Below are positions 7,000 through 15,569 of a stretch of 22,410 bases of DNA, piece after piece. Both the position numbers and the translations under genes were made by a program. Numbering within the stretch: position 1 is the stretch's first letter; each line of letters starts with the position of its first letter. The DNA lies in NCBI GenBank assembly GCA_003427395.1, contig BFEA01000196.1, forward strand, positions 578,062 to 600,471. Reading direction: 5' to 3'. The notes beneath the pieces were generated by a model. The model searched no databases, was not told the origin of the DNA, and was given only the letters and a program-made list of their open reading frames with translations. The stretch is from Chara braunii. Taxonomy: Eukaryota; Streptophyta; Charophyceae; Charales; Characeae.

Positions 7000-7951
7000 A
7001 TCAAACAAAATGATCAGAGGAACGGACGCAAGGCAGAACCTTGCTAGTTCCTCCGCAGGTGACGGAGAAGTGACCACTACCACTGTTCTACAAGAAATGT
7101 TAAAAAGAATAGAGGTCATGAAGATCGGGATGGATACTATGAATGTTCGTCTAAACCTTCCAAGAGCTAGAGTACCTCCAGAGAACATACCCTGCTTTAA
7201 TGGAACCAAGGTTAGGGAGTTCCTGAAAGACTATGATGTCTTCAGTATGAGTCACGGTTGGTTGGACAATCAGAAGTTAAAAGCTCTGCTAGCCTATGTT
7301 GAGCCTAAGATGAGGGTGTCGGTGACAAAAACGACACAAAGACTGATAACATGGGTCGAGGTTAGACAAAATATGCTGGAAGAATATGCGAAGTATGACG
7401 TTCCAACAACCATGCAAAATTTGTTGGAAGTGCGACGTTCAAAATATGCAACCCTTGATCAATTCCTAGAGGATTTTGAGCGGGTTGCGCGGAGAGTACC
7501 CTTCCTGGATGAGGCCCAGAAGTGTCATGTCATGCTAACTAATTTTGTTGAGGATGAAAGAAAGAGTGTGGTAAGCCGCGCTGCTCATTATCCTCTGAAA
7601 TGGGATGAAGTGGTTGAGATGGTCCGTGAACTACCTTCGGTGTCAAACCGGAAGTGGTCTCTGGAACAGATGAAAGCAATCACTAGTGCAAAAGAGGAAA
7701 ATGCTGAGGCAGCTAAGGGAGGAAACTTGAAGGCCGAAGAGATCCTTGGTCTTCTAGTGAAGCTTGGTAACTTCGAAAAGTTAACCCTTCCTGCCCCAGC
7801 AACTCAAGCACTTGTTGGAGCCAAAGAAGGAAAGGTAGAAAGAAAGAAGGAGAAGCAGAAAGAGAAGAGTGAAAGTGAGGATGAGAGTAGTGATGATGAC
7901 GCTAGACGAATGAGAAAAGAGAGACAAAAGAAGAAGCGTGACCGAGATTGA
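6983..7951 (+). CDS. gag: Gag, capsid part of Ty3/gypsy polyprotein
   Basis: 322 codons to the first TGA. An N-terminal coiled-coil-like segment (VLQEMLKRIEVMKIGMDTMN) precedes the Ty3-type capsid pattern: PCFNGTKVREFLKDYDVF, LKALLAYVEPKMRVSV, TWVEVRQNMLEEYAKYDV, then LDQFLEDFERVARRVPF and KWDEVVEMVREL. A Lys/Glu/Asp-rich linker leads to the nucleocapsid part. Gag assembles the virus-like particle and packages RNA in the cytoplasm. The first ATG lies inside the 3' end of ORF E; a second Met at 7010 (MIRGTD) is an alternative start. Three closely spaced TGA codons (7949, 7970, 7976) now separate it from the zinc knuckle in the same frame. Confidence 0.85.
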   Translation: MSLTNKSNKMIRGTDARQNLASSSAGDGEVTTTTVLQEMLKRIEVMKIGMDTMNVRLNLPRARVPPENIPCFNGTKVREFLKDYDVFSMSHGWLDNQKLKALLAYVEPKMRVSVTKTTQRLITWVEVRQNMLEEYAKYDVPTTMQNLLEVRRSKYATLDQFLEDFERVARRVPFLDEAQKCHVMLTNFVEDERKSVVSRAAHYPLKWDEVVEMVRELPSVSNRKWSLEQMKAITSAKEENAEAAKGGNLKAEEILGLLVKLGNFEKLTLPAPATQALVGAKEGKVERKKEKQKEKSESEDESSDDDARRMRKERQKKKRDRD

Positions 7952-8332
7952 AAGAAAGATAAGAAGAGCTGAGATTGACAGAGGAGAGATGACTCCTTCC
8001 GATGTTATTATTGTGACGAGGAAGACCATACTATAACTCGGTGCCCTTTACTAGAGAAGGAACTCGAAGAAGGGATTGTCAAGAAAAATGTCAATGGGCA
8101 CGTCTGTGATGCCAATAGGAACAAGATAGATTTCCGAGTCAAAGGAGGGATGCGAGCAGTTGTCCTTGAACAGGCTAGGGCCAATAAGGATAAAATGAAG
8201 AAGGCTAGAGTTAATGTTATTACCTTTGACGGCATGCTACCTCCAGAGATAGTGGCTCGAGATGACAATCCTGGACGTCAAAGTTTGAATGTATCCCATA
8301 TCAGCCAAAAAGAGGTCGAAGAGAAAAAGTGA
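7952..8332 (+). pseudogene. gag: Gag nucleocapsid part with CCHC zinc knuckle (continuation after stops)
   Basis: This is in frame with the gag capsid part. The knuckle at 8003-8044 reads CYYCDEEDHTITRC, a perfect C-x2-C-x4-H-x4-C pattern typical of retroviral and Ty3/gypsy nucleocapsid, which binds the RNA genome. The basic Arg/Asp region just before it contains TGA at 7970-7972 and 7976-7978, both in contexts fitting CGA decay. After the knuckle the frame runs on (NGHVCDANRNKIDFRVKGGM..., VNVITFDGMLPPEIV) to TGA 8330-8332, and then continues in frame toward the protease. Confidence 0.85.
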
Positions 8333-8566
8333 GAGAAGGCTCAAAGAGAGCTAGACCAACTGATAGATGAGACCAAGGACCTAGTGAAGGAAGGGAAAGG
8401 AAAGGAAGCCGTCGGGAATAAGAGAAGGGTGGTCTTGAGATCCGAGGTCGAGGAAGGGATCTCGATAGATGAAGTAGTGAAGAAATTACTCGAGGAAACT
8501 GAGATCACCCTATCTTGGAAATAAGCAGTAGCCCTGGTACCTAAGTTTAGAGAAGAACTTAAAAGG
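8333..8566 (+). pseudogene. Gag-protease linker, in frame, broken by TAA
   Basis: The gag frame stays open from 8333 to TAA 8522-8524 and beyond. It encodes a charged stretch (QRELDQLIDETKDLVKEGKG, VEEGISIDEVVKKLLEETEI) of the kind found between nucleocapsid and protease in this element type. It has no separate catalytic function. Confidence 0.6.
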
Positions 8567-8992
8567 ATGGTTGAAAAGCGGAAGGTAGTAGTTAATAGCC
8601 TAAGACTTTTCCCTCAGCATGTGGAAAGAGCCCCACCTGGTACCAAAATGAGGTTTGGTAACATGTCGTGTGGATACTTGAATATCTCTGTGAATGACGT
8701 GAAGGTTAGAGCCCTAGTGGACTCTGGAGCTGAGATGGTGCTTATATCCTCGGCCACAATGAGATCATGTGGACTTGGAATAGACAGGAAGACCAATCAT
8801 CATCTTTCCAATATAGTCGGGTTTCTGCCTTTGGAAGGTTTAATTGATGATTTGCCTATTCGGATTGGGACTCTACGAGCCGAGATCCTCTGTTTTGTGG
8901 TCCCCAATTTGGATCATGATTGTATTATCGGAGCCCCTTTCCTACATAGAATGAAGGCTTGTGCGTTCTTTGGCCATGATGGGGCAGCCTGA
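8567..8992 (+). CDS. Retropepsin-type aspartic protease
   Basis: In the gag frame. LVDSGAEMVLIS (about residues 49-60 of this segment) carries the D-(T/S)-G-A active-site motif, here Asp-Ser-Gly-Ala, which is accepted in Ty3/gypsy proteases. CIIGAPFLHRM near the end matches the conserved (I/L)-(I/L)-G-x-x-x-L segment. As a dimer it would cleave the Gag-Pol polyprotein. It is in phase with gag, so gag and protease were probably one frame. It ends at a TGA (8990-8992), after which the frame continues into pol. Confidence 0.88.
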   Translation: MVEKRKVVVNSLRLFPQHVERAPPGTKMRFGNMSCGYLNISVNDVKVRALVDSGAEMVLISSATMRSCGLGIDRKTNHHLSNIVGFLPLEGLIDDLPIRIGTLRAEILCFVVPNLDHDCIIGAPFLHRMKACAFFGHDGAA

Positions 8993-9328
8993 CTTTCTAT
9001 CCAGGATCCTAACAATGGTCAAGAACAGACCTTTGTGATAAGTGATAGGCATCATCCTCGTCATCAGCGACATGTTAACTCTCTTAAGCATGGTGAATTT
9101 GATAAGCTGATTGAGGAAGTACGGACAAAACTGAAAGAGAGTGGAATAATAGACGAGAAGACAACGATTAGAGTAAATGATATCTGGAAGATGCTCAAGC
9201 TCCTGGATAAAGAGAAGAAGTTCGGCGATAAGAGAGAGATGGAAGGATTCAAGGATGCTGTGAGGGCAACCAAAATTGGCACGATGCAGCTGACCTTCTC
9301 TGCGACTGGTCCTTTTTTAGAAAAATAG
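8993..9328 (+). pseudogene. Protease-RT linker, in frame with gag
   Basis: The frame continues after the protease stop with LSIQDPNNGQEQTFVISD and, from ATG 9035, a helical charged stretch (EFDKLIEEVRTKLKESGIID, IWKMLKLLDKEKKFGDKREM) to TAG 9326-9328. Just there the coding frame changes by one base: T6 and A5 runs at 9312-9324 are a likely slippage site. An acceptor-like TTTTTTAG also lies here, so a splice is a weaker alternative. Confidence 0.55.
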
Positions 9329-9334
9329 TCACTG

Positions 9335-9936
9335 GATCTAAGAGGAAGTATAAGCGCAAGGGCGTTAAGAAGAATCCGGTGGCAGTTTTGATAGAGAAAG
9401 ATTACAATGAGGCATTAGAGAAGGAGAGAAAGATAATTAAAAGGTTAAGAGAGGTTGCATTAAAAGGAGGGATGATTGCCCCAGAGAGGTTCAAGATAAT
9501 AAAGGTAGGAACCGATGACTTCCTTCTGCCGGCTGAGAGAGTTTTCATATATGAATTATGTTAGAAGTACAGTGGTGCCTTTTCTTTTAATGATGAGGAG
9601 AAAGGACGACTGAACGTTGACATGATCAAGATGGTCAAGATCTGGACCGTTCCTCATATGTCTTGGAATGACAGACCCACGAAATATGCCCAAAAGGAAG
9701 AAAAAAAGGTAATGGAGTACATAAACCAGAAGATCGCCTCCAACGTTGCGAAACCAGCTGATGGAGCTTACGCCAATCACTGGTTTTGCTTCTGGAAGCC
9801 AGGTGGTGGCCTGCGCTGGATACAGAACTTGCAGAAGTTGAATTCGGTAACGGTTCGCGATGCAGGTAGCCTACCCAACGCGGATCTGTTAGCCGAATCT
9901 TTTGTTGGAAGGAGCATCTACCATGCATACGCCTAG
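9335..9936 (+). pseudogene. pol: Reverse transcriptase, N-terminal part
   Basis: Frame 1, with TAG at 9562-9564. From 9622 the RT pattern is plain: KIWTVPHMSWNDRPTKYA, then NHWFCFWKPGGGLRWIQNLQ and KLNSVTVRDAGSLPNADLL, corresponding to the fingers of Ty3/gypsy RT before motif A. After GRSIY (about 9925) the sequence jumps directly to the HTPRGL segment in another frame; the roughly 30 residues holding motif A (D-x-x-S/G-G-Y) and its catalytic Asp are absent. RT would copy genomic RNA into DNA; this copy cannot be active. Confidence 0.88.
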
Positions 9937-10360
9937 AGGCCTCATACAAATGTGTGTGGTGCCTCAAGGGTGGACGAATGGGGTCGCGGTCGTTCAGCGA
10001 GACATGCTGAAGGTCATGGAGGACATATGCCCAGAGGTTACGTTTTCATACATTGACGACAATCCGGTTAAAGGTCCGAAGGAAAAGAATGAGACTTTAG
10101 TGGATGGTCGAGTCACGCAGTTCGTATGGGAACATACGCAGAGGCTGGCGAAAATACTAGAAAGGTTGGCTAAATACAACCTAACAGCCAGCGGGCCGAA
10201 ATCACTACTGTTCCAAAAGGAGGTAACGATCTTGGGTTTTAGGTGCTTCTTGGAAGGAAGAAGTCCTCCTAAGAAAGTGGATAAACTCCTGAACTGGCCG
10301 ATGCCTCTAAAAACGGTTGGGAAAGTTAGGAGCTTCCTAGGGGTTTGCAGCTTCTGGCAT
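9923..10360 (+). pseudogene. pol: Reverse transcriptase, C-terminal part with YIDD box
   Basis: Frame 2. MHTPRGLIQMCVVPQGWTNG (motif B region), then FSYIDDNPVKGP with the Y-x-D-D catalytic pair (about 10049-10060), then LTASGPKSLLFQKEVTILGF and KTVGKVRSFLGVCSFW, which are the palm and thumb signatures of Ty3/gypsy RT. The PVKGP after YIDD and the GWTN wording differ from common seed-plant elements and recall lineages of fungi and early-diverging plants. The part ends abruptly at CSFWH (about 10360), where a second deletion begins. Confidence 0.9.
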
Positions 10361-10361
10361 C

Positions 10362-10925
10362 GAAGCCGATGGCGGCCCGATAGCATTAGGTGGAGTGCTC
10401 GTGCAGCGAGATGAGAATGGTAAAGAAAGTCCACATAGATTTGAGAGCCGCACCCTTAATTCGGTCGAGAGAGGCTATATTCAGTTCAGGAAGGAGCTCT
10501 TGGCGATCCTGCACTGTCTCAGGGTATTTAGACATTATGTTATGGAGCGGAGATTCATTCTAAGGACGGATTCCACAGCGGTAATCAGAGATGTTAAGAG
10601 GCATCATCAAGTAGCTGTTACGATCAGTAGGTGGATAACTCACATATGGACGTATGATTTTGTGCTAGAAAAAGTACCTACTGAAAAGAATCGAGCCGAT
10701 GAATTGAGCCGCGTAGAATGGGGGTCAATAGATGATGAATCTCTTGAGGAAACACCCTTCGTTGACGAATTCCTTATGGAAGACGATAATGAAGGACTAC
10801 CTCCAGCTCCCAGTTGTTATACAGCCTCAGCCATAGCATCGAGCAGAGAAGCCTGCTGGGGAGAAAAGGAAGACCTTCTAACTCGAGAGGATGAAGAGGA
10901 AGGATGGTACGGGATTGTGGAATAA
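10362..10925 (+). pseudogene. pol: RNase H domain, 5'-truncated
   Basis: Frame 3. The similarity starts at GGPIALGGVLVQRDENGKE, followed by FESRTLNSVERGYIQFRKEL (with the catalytic Glu of KELLAI), FILRTDSTAVI (second Asp) and NRADELSRVEW (last Asp). The first catalytic Asp, normally in a D-A-S motif about ten residues upstream of GGVL, and the RT connection region are missing, so roughly 80-100 residues appear to have been deleted between 10358 and 10365. An acidic tail (DDESLEETPFVDEFLMEDDN) leads to TAA 10923-10925. The enzyme would remove RNA from RNA-DNA hybrids; this copy should be inactive. Confidence 0.88.
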
Positions 10926-11081
10926 GCCGCGGTTGCAGCTCATGAGCTGGCAGAGAGTTCAAGGATGGTTGAGCGAAGGCTGAATGAGATAAAGGAAGAG
11001 TCAGAAGACCCTGAGCAAGATAAGGACGCCGAAGAGAGATTTAGGAAGGATGAGTAAGATGAAGAAAATAAGAGGATCGGT
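10926..11081 (+). pseudogene. RNase H-integrase linker, in frame
   Basis: The frame continues from RNase H past TAA 10923-10925: AAVAAHELAESS, RRLNEIKEESEDPEQDKDAE, then a TAA at 11055-11057, then the integrase. It is charged and helical, with no catalytic residues. Confidence 0.5.
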
Positions 11082-11792
11082 ATGGTAATGAGCAGTAATC
11101 AGTTGGATGAATTCTATCATGAGAAAACAAAGAGAACCTTTAGGCTGCGTAGGGGTCACTTTTTTGTGGATGCTAAGGAAGGACTACCACCACTGAGAGT
11201 AGTGTGTGGTAAGGAAAGGCAACTAAAGGTGATCGCCGCACTGCATGAGGGTCTAGTAAGGGGTCATAGGGGTGCTGATACTACATACTATAAAGTATCT
11301 CGACTATATCACTGGGATGGTCTAACGGATATGGTTATGAGATATTGTAAGTCATGTAAAGCTTGTCAGAAAAGGTCATCTATGAGATCGATTGAACCCT
11401 TATACCCCACTGTTCTTGTTGAATCTGACAGTACTGTTCACCTTGATCTAATTACTATGCCACCTGGTAAGGATGGAATGAAATATGTACTGAACATGAG
11501 AGATAACATGTCTGGTTATGTTGAAGCAAAAGTCATCCGTAAGAAAACTGCAAGGACAGTGGCAGATTGGATCGAGGAAATCTACCTGAGGTACCCCTTC
11601 ATACGTGAGTTTGTGGCTGATCAGGGATCAGAGTTCAAGAACGAGATGGTCAGGAGGCTCATGTTCAGACTTGGAGTCAGGATCAGATTTGTGACACCAT
11701 ATCATCCTCAGGCTAATGCACCAGTGGAGAGAGGTCACAGGACACTAAAGGATGCTATATCAAAATGGTGTCAAGGCGACTCCAGGAACTGA
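11082..11792 (+). CDS. pol: Integrase, zinc-binding and catalytic core
   Basis: Frame 3, continuous with RNase H. The zinc domain has H-x6-H in LHEGLVRGHRG, then SCKACQKR for the two cysteines (H-x29-C-x2-C). The DDE core is complete: Asp in VHLDLITMPPG, Asp in FVADQGSEF, and Glu in APVERGHRTLKDA exactly 35 residues after the second Asp (D-x35-E). Integrase inserts the DNA copy into the host chromosome. A TGA at 11790-11792 interrupts the frame, which then continues. This is the best-preserved enzyme of the element. Confidence 0.95.
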   Translation: MVMSSNQLDEFYHEKTKRTFRLRRGHFFVDAKEGLPPLRVVCGKERQLKVIAALHEGLVRGHRGADTTYYKVSRLYHWDGLTDMVMRYCKSCKACQKRSSMRSIEPLYPTVLVESDSTVHLDLITMPPGKDGMKYVLNMRDNMSGYVEAKVIRKKTARTVADWIEEIYLRYPFIREFVADQGSEFKNEMVRRLMFRLGVRIRFVTPYHPQANAPVERGHRTLKDAISKWCQGDSRN

Positions 11793-12350
11793 CCATCTTT
11801 CTTGAGGGCGGCGGTCTATGCTGACAATGTGACTGTCAAACGGACTACAGGTTATGCGCCCATTACACTCTGGTATGGCAGATATGCTACTTCTCTCATT
11901 GAGAACCTGGTTGAGACCTGGACCCATGAGGCACAGAGAGGGTCGTACTCCACGGAGGAGTTACAGAGGCTGAGGATCAAGCAGATCAAGGAAGTGGATG
12001 AGGCCATAATGGAGGCCACAAAGAGGATGTCAGACAACAGATTATCTGATCAGACACGGTGAAACAACAAGAGGTACATCAGGAAGGAATGACTTCAGGT
12101 CGGAGATATTGTACTGCTACATGATACATCTCTCGAGACACAGTGGACCAAGAGATTGGAGGCCAGGTGGATGAGACCATTTAGGATCATCAGAGAGGTT
12201 GAAGGCAAGACCTATGAGTTAGCAGAGATGAATGGTACGAGATCCCATGGTACAGTATCCGGCTCCCGACTCCGAAAATTCATACTTAGAGATGCAGATT
12301 TGTTTCCGAGTTCGGGCAGAGTGATGAGGCGAGGCTCGAGAGCCGTCTAG
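11793..12350 (+). pseudogene. pol: Integrase C-terminal part
   Basis: Same frame as the core. FLRAAVYADNVTVKRTTGYAP and ITLWYGRYATSLIENLVETW are the conserved post-DDE helix region; TGA codons at 12060-12062 and 12090-12092 interrupt it. LQVGDIVLLHDTSLETQWTK and LEARWMRPFRIIREVEGKTY then match the SH3-like C-terminal domain that binds DNA, ending VSGSRLRKFILRDADLF and a short basic tail to TAG 12348-12350. No chromodomain is visible. Confidence 0.9.
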
Positions 12351-12379
12351 CATCAGCCTAGACATGCTGAGATATGGCC

Positions 12380-12695
12380 AATGTGCCCTCAACATTTGTT
12401 GGGATGTGGTGAGAGTGCCGCCAACTTCAGAGGATTATGAGCTGGGATGTGGAAAGTGTTACCGCCTGCTACAGATGATGATGATTATTTGCTGGGATGT
12501 GGCCAGTGAGCCGTCAGTTGTCGATGATTATGAGCTGGAATGTGGACAGTGTTACCGCCAGCTATAGATGATTATTTGCTGGGACGTGACCCGTGAGCCG
12601 CCAACTATCGATGATGATTTGGGACGTGGCCAGTGAGCCGCCAACTTTTGATGATGATTATACGTTGGAACGTGGCCCGTGTGCCACCAGCGGCG
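12380..12695 (+). repeat. Short tandem repeat after integrase
   Basis: Diverged, irregular units built around GATGATTAT, GCTGGGATGTGG and CAGTGAGCCG or AGTGTTACCGCC recur about five or six times (near 12400, 12435, 12485, 12530, 12565, 12605 and 12650). The 12364-12567 open frame is a by-product. Confidence 0.7.
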
Positions 12696-14210
12696 GCCGA
12701 CAGTCGGCTGCTATAATTATGGTATGATTTCGGATGCCGGAGCTGGATACGAGCAACCTATGATGGCTCGGCTCATTGGTGGACTTATGTGTCTGTCGGG
12801 CCCAGATTGGTCCCAGTTTTGTATGATTGTGAGTTAAACTTTTAAAATTTTAGTTCATTGCATTCTATCTGGCTTGTCATGTGTCAGTCCTGGGATATGC
12901 CTGGGGGATTGGGAGCCAGTTTATGGGATTTCAGTTCTTGCCTCTTATTGTATTTTATTTAGTCTGAATGACATTGTGAAATGAATGGTTGTGGGATAAA
13001 GTAAAAACTTGTTTTCTTCCTCTCATAAGTCAGTGCTCAATTGATGGGGCAACCTTCTAGTACGATTACGTAAGGAGGATTGCCTAGCGTCATCTGGCAC
13101 AAGTTGATTGGTTGTCTCTGAAAGAGGGTGATACTTAGCCGAGTGAAGTGTTCCCTTGGCAAGGGACTCAGCATCGTCGAGATGGGGTTCCTCTCCAGAC
13201 GGGCCTTCGCGGCTAAGCGCTACCAAACTCTAAAGGGATAGGTAATCAGTCAGGTGTCATAATCGATGGAGTGATCTGCCCGATCATGTGATCGGACAAA
13301 GATCACTTACCATCGCAGCGGATTGAGGCTCGCCGCATTCTTCATGCTGGAAGGAGTGTTCCCACTGCAACCGTCGGGCCCTCGCAACGGTTCCCCGACG
13401 AGAGTCTATCCACAGTGGCGTCCCCTGCGGTGTCAGCACTTGTGTTCTTTATGAAGAGGCAGAGAGTTTTCGACTGCACCTCTTGAGCAAGAGATGATTC
13501 CCTGAAGTAGGTTCTCACAAGGTCCAGAGGCTAGCTGGGTCAGCAGGGTATGTGAGTCATAGTGGCAGATAACTCCGGACCCTAGGGTGGCTAGTCGTTC
13601 CTCAGGTCATCGTATGATGATCTGGTCCGCCTGCTAGAAAGGAAGGAGGCATCCTGAGCCTCTCCCAGTCTAAATCCGACATTTGGTTGATCAAGGTGGT
13701 GGACTCCTACTATCACTCTGATCGGGGTGTCTCTCGGGAGCAGTGTCTCCAGGGGCATTCCCTTGGCATCGGGCCAAACCAGGTATCCACAGCCCAGCTG
13801 GCAACAGGGCCATTATGGCCTCCTAGCCCACTGTTGCAAAGCTTAATTGTGGACTCGCTCTGACTCACCAGCAGTGTTTGGTTGGGTGTTGGCTGGCTCC
13901 CCACACAGTAGCAAGAGTCGGGCGTTAGAAAGAAGTCGAGCGAGTAGACGAAAATTCTGAAGTTGACTAAAGAGCTTCCGCGCCATGGGTCTGCATTCAT
14001 CGGAGTGGGGGCTTCATGAAGGGGTGTGCGGCTCCCCGTGAGCTGTTCTGAGCAAGGGCTCAGAGGGTGGTCGGACCGCCATGACTTTGCTCTGCTTGCC
14101 GGGTTGGGTCAGCGGAGGAGCCCACCAGGGCGAGCGGGGGCACTCTCGGAAGGCCGAAAGGTAAGACTCTGAGAGTGAGTGAGGAAGGGGTGTAGGCAAG
14201 GGTCTTTAGG
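12696..14210. other. 3' internal region without genes
   Basis: About 1.5 kb between pol and the antisense frame with no convincing gene on either strand. It contains a nested hairpin at 13264-13315. Minus-strand frames here are short and lack recognisable motifs. No rRNA or tRNA fold was noticed. Confidence 0.5.
13264..13315. repeat. Nested hairpin in the 3' noncoding region
   Basis: Three successive arm pairs: CGATGG 13264-13269 with CCATCG 13310-13315, GTGATCT 13271-13277 with AGATCAC 13300-13306, and CCGATCA 13280-13286 with TGATCGG 13289-13295 around a two-base loop. Twenty base pairs in 52 bases form a long imperfect stem. The function is unknown. Confidence 0.7.
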
Positions 14211-14849
14211 AGAGATCCTCTTTTCCCGTCTTTTTTTTTAGGCATGACTTGACATCTGTTTTGCAGGTACCCTACAGCAGACGAAGATAACGGGGTTTGG
14301 TATGACTCGACAGTGAGCGGTACAGAGCCGGCAGACAAAGAGAAAGGGGTTTGGTATGATCACCCCTTATGAGGCAGCCTTCGGCCTAGATGACCTGGAT
14401 GATTTTGGATGCGATGATTGGTCCCATAGCCGCCCGTGGCTGAGATATCGACGAGGATTGTGCTGTACTGATGGGCAGTATGGATGAGATGGACTGATCC
14501 ATTGATGATGAGATGTGCAGGCCAGGATTGAGACTTGGACTGCTAGACTGGACCTAGCGATGGGGCCATGTCTAAGATTGAGGATCGATCATGATGATGC
14601 ATGAGGCCAAACCTAATGGAAGGTTTGACTTGAGATCGAGGCTGATTCAGTGATGCAAGGGAACGGGATTGATAGTATGATTGGGCTGCATGAGCAGTCA
14701 TGATACTTGCGTGCGGTGACTACACCACGCAAGACTGATAAGGTTAATTCCTTCTTGATTTTGATAGTGGCTTGGACCAGTGGTCCATGCCTTATTGAGT
14801 GAGCACTCAAGCCCTAGCGGGCGAGCACCCTGATGATTGGGGATATAGT
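14211..14849. other. Noncoding stretch with splice-acceptor-like site
   Basis: TTTTTTTTTAGGC near 14230 and CATCTGTTTTGCAG ending at 14266 resemble 3' splice sites. A 13-base word, GGGGTTTGGTATG, occurs at 14292-14304 and 14346-14358 and again at 15573-15585. A 43-codon frame from ATG 14356 (MITPYEAAFGLDDLDDFG) is too short to call. Nothing else is recognised. Confidence 0.35.
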
Positions 14850-15161
14850 TTATATAATACCCCTATATATCAGATAGCATACAAGGCCGCTTAGCTCAAG
14901 TTGACATATGAAGAACAGCGCAAGTACGAGGCACAAACGATGGTTGGGCGGCGCAGCCTGGTGGGCGACGGGAGGTTCTGGAGCGCGTGGCAACGGCGGT
15001 GGCGCAGGGCGAGGCGGTTGTGGCAGGACGGTGAGCTGGCGAGGGGATGAATGAGTAGAGGAAGAAGGATGATATGGTGAAGGGTATGATCGAGAGGGCG
15101 AATCGAAACGTGGAGGTGGAGAGCCGTAGCGCTGCTCATATTTATATGCATAGTACATCAT
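14850..15161 (-). CDS. Antisense ORF: proline-rich protein with C-terminal membrane segment (uncertain)
   Basis: From ATG 15161 on the minus strand, 103 residues: MMYYAYKYEQRYGSPPPRFD, a Ser/Pro/Arg-rich body (PRQLTVLPQPPRPAPPPLPR) and a hydrophobic end CLVLALFFICQL...GLVCYLIYRGII that could span a membrane. The frame stays open upstream (to about 15345) without an ATG. Extra antisense ORFs between pol and the 3' LTR are known in the plant Tat lineage, so the position has precedent, but the sequence matches nothing I recognise and the Pro-rich composition could arise from skewed bases. Confidence 0.35.
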   Translation of the reverse strand: MMYYAYKYEQRYGSPPPRFDSPSRSYPSPYHPSSSTHSSPRQLTVLPQPPRPAPPPLPRAPEPPVAHQAAPPNHRLCLVLALFFICQLELSGLVCYLIYRGII

Positions 15162-15165
15162 AGAC

Positions 15166-15483
15166 CTAGGCGACGGCGTGCGCTCGTGCCGGTCCTCTGA
15201 GCGATGGCGCAGGCGCGTTCCTCCCCATCTCACCTCCTCCTCNTCCTCTTCGGATCTCTCCTCTTCGTACGTCAGATCGATCGGTCGATCTAGCGCCTTC
15301 CCCTGTCGACCTCCTCTCCCACGTCCAGCGCCCGACCCTCACGTTTTCGGCGCTATGGCAAAGACTAACTAGCTGCGCGGCTAGAAGCGTTGCACGATAG
15401 TAAGCGCTAGTACGACAAGGGTGCAAGCGAATCGAGAGCGATGAAAACAACAGTAATAGCAAGATTGTGATAGCGCCGCACAC
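15166..15483 (-). CDS. Antisense ORF with signal-peptide-like N terminus (uncertain)
   Basis: An ATG at 15483 on the minus strand opens 105 codons: MCGAITILLLLLFSSLSIRL would be a plausible signal peptide, followed by an Arg/Gly-rich region. It overlaps the other antisense ORF in a different frame, and an N at 15243 lies just upstream of the overlap, so a sequence gap could hide a join between them. A TATA-like box sits 51-58 bases upstream. No family is recognised. Confidence 0.25.
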   Translation of the reverse strand: MCGAITILLLLLFSSLSIRLHPCRTSAYYRATLLAAQLVSLCHSAENVRVGRWTWERRSTGEGARSTDRSDVRRGEIRRGXGGGEMGRNAPAPSLRGPARAHAVA

Positions 15484-15533
15484 TCGACAATACGAGTTCG
15501 AGTGCGAATGGTGAGAATGAGTAAGCCATTAGG

Positions 15534-15541
15534 CCTTTATA
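15534..15541 (-). promoter_or_regulatory. TATA-like box for the antisense frame
   Basis: On the minus strand TATAAAGG, 51 bases upstream of the ATG at 15483. Spacing would put transcription start near 15505. It may be chance. Confidence 0.3.
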
Positions 15542-15551
15542 GTGGCCTGAA

Positions 15552-15569
15552 CCTGGCGAGGACGCCAGG
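15552..15569. repeat. Short perfect hairpin
   Basis: CCTGGCG, four-base loop AGGA, then CGCCAGG. It lies just before the third copy of GGGGTTTGGTATG. Confidence 0.6.

Noticed and set aside
7949-12092. Fungal repeat-induced point mutation (RIP) as the cause of the stops
   Set aside because: The primer site matches plant-type tRNA-Asp and many stops are at CGA contexts; ordinary methylation decay in a green-lineage genome is sufficient.
12351-14210. Envelope-like gene after integrase
   Set aside because: No sense-strand frame of useful length, signal peptide or membrane anchor found there.
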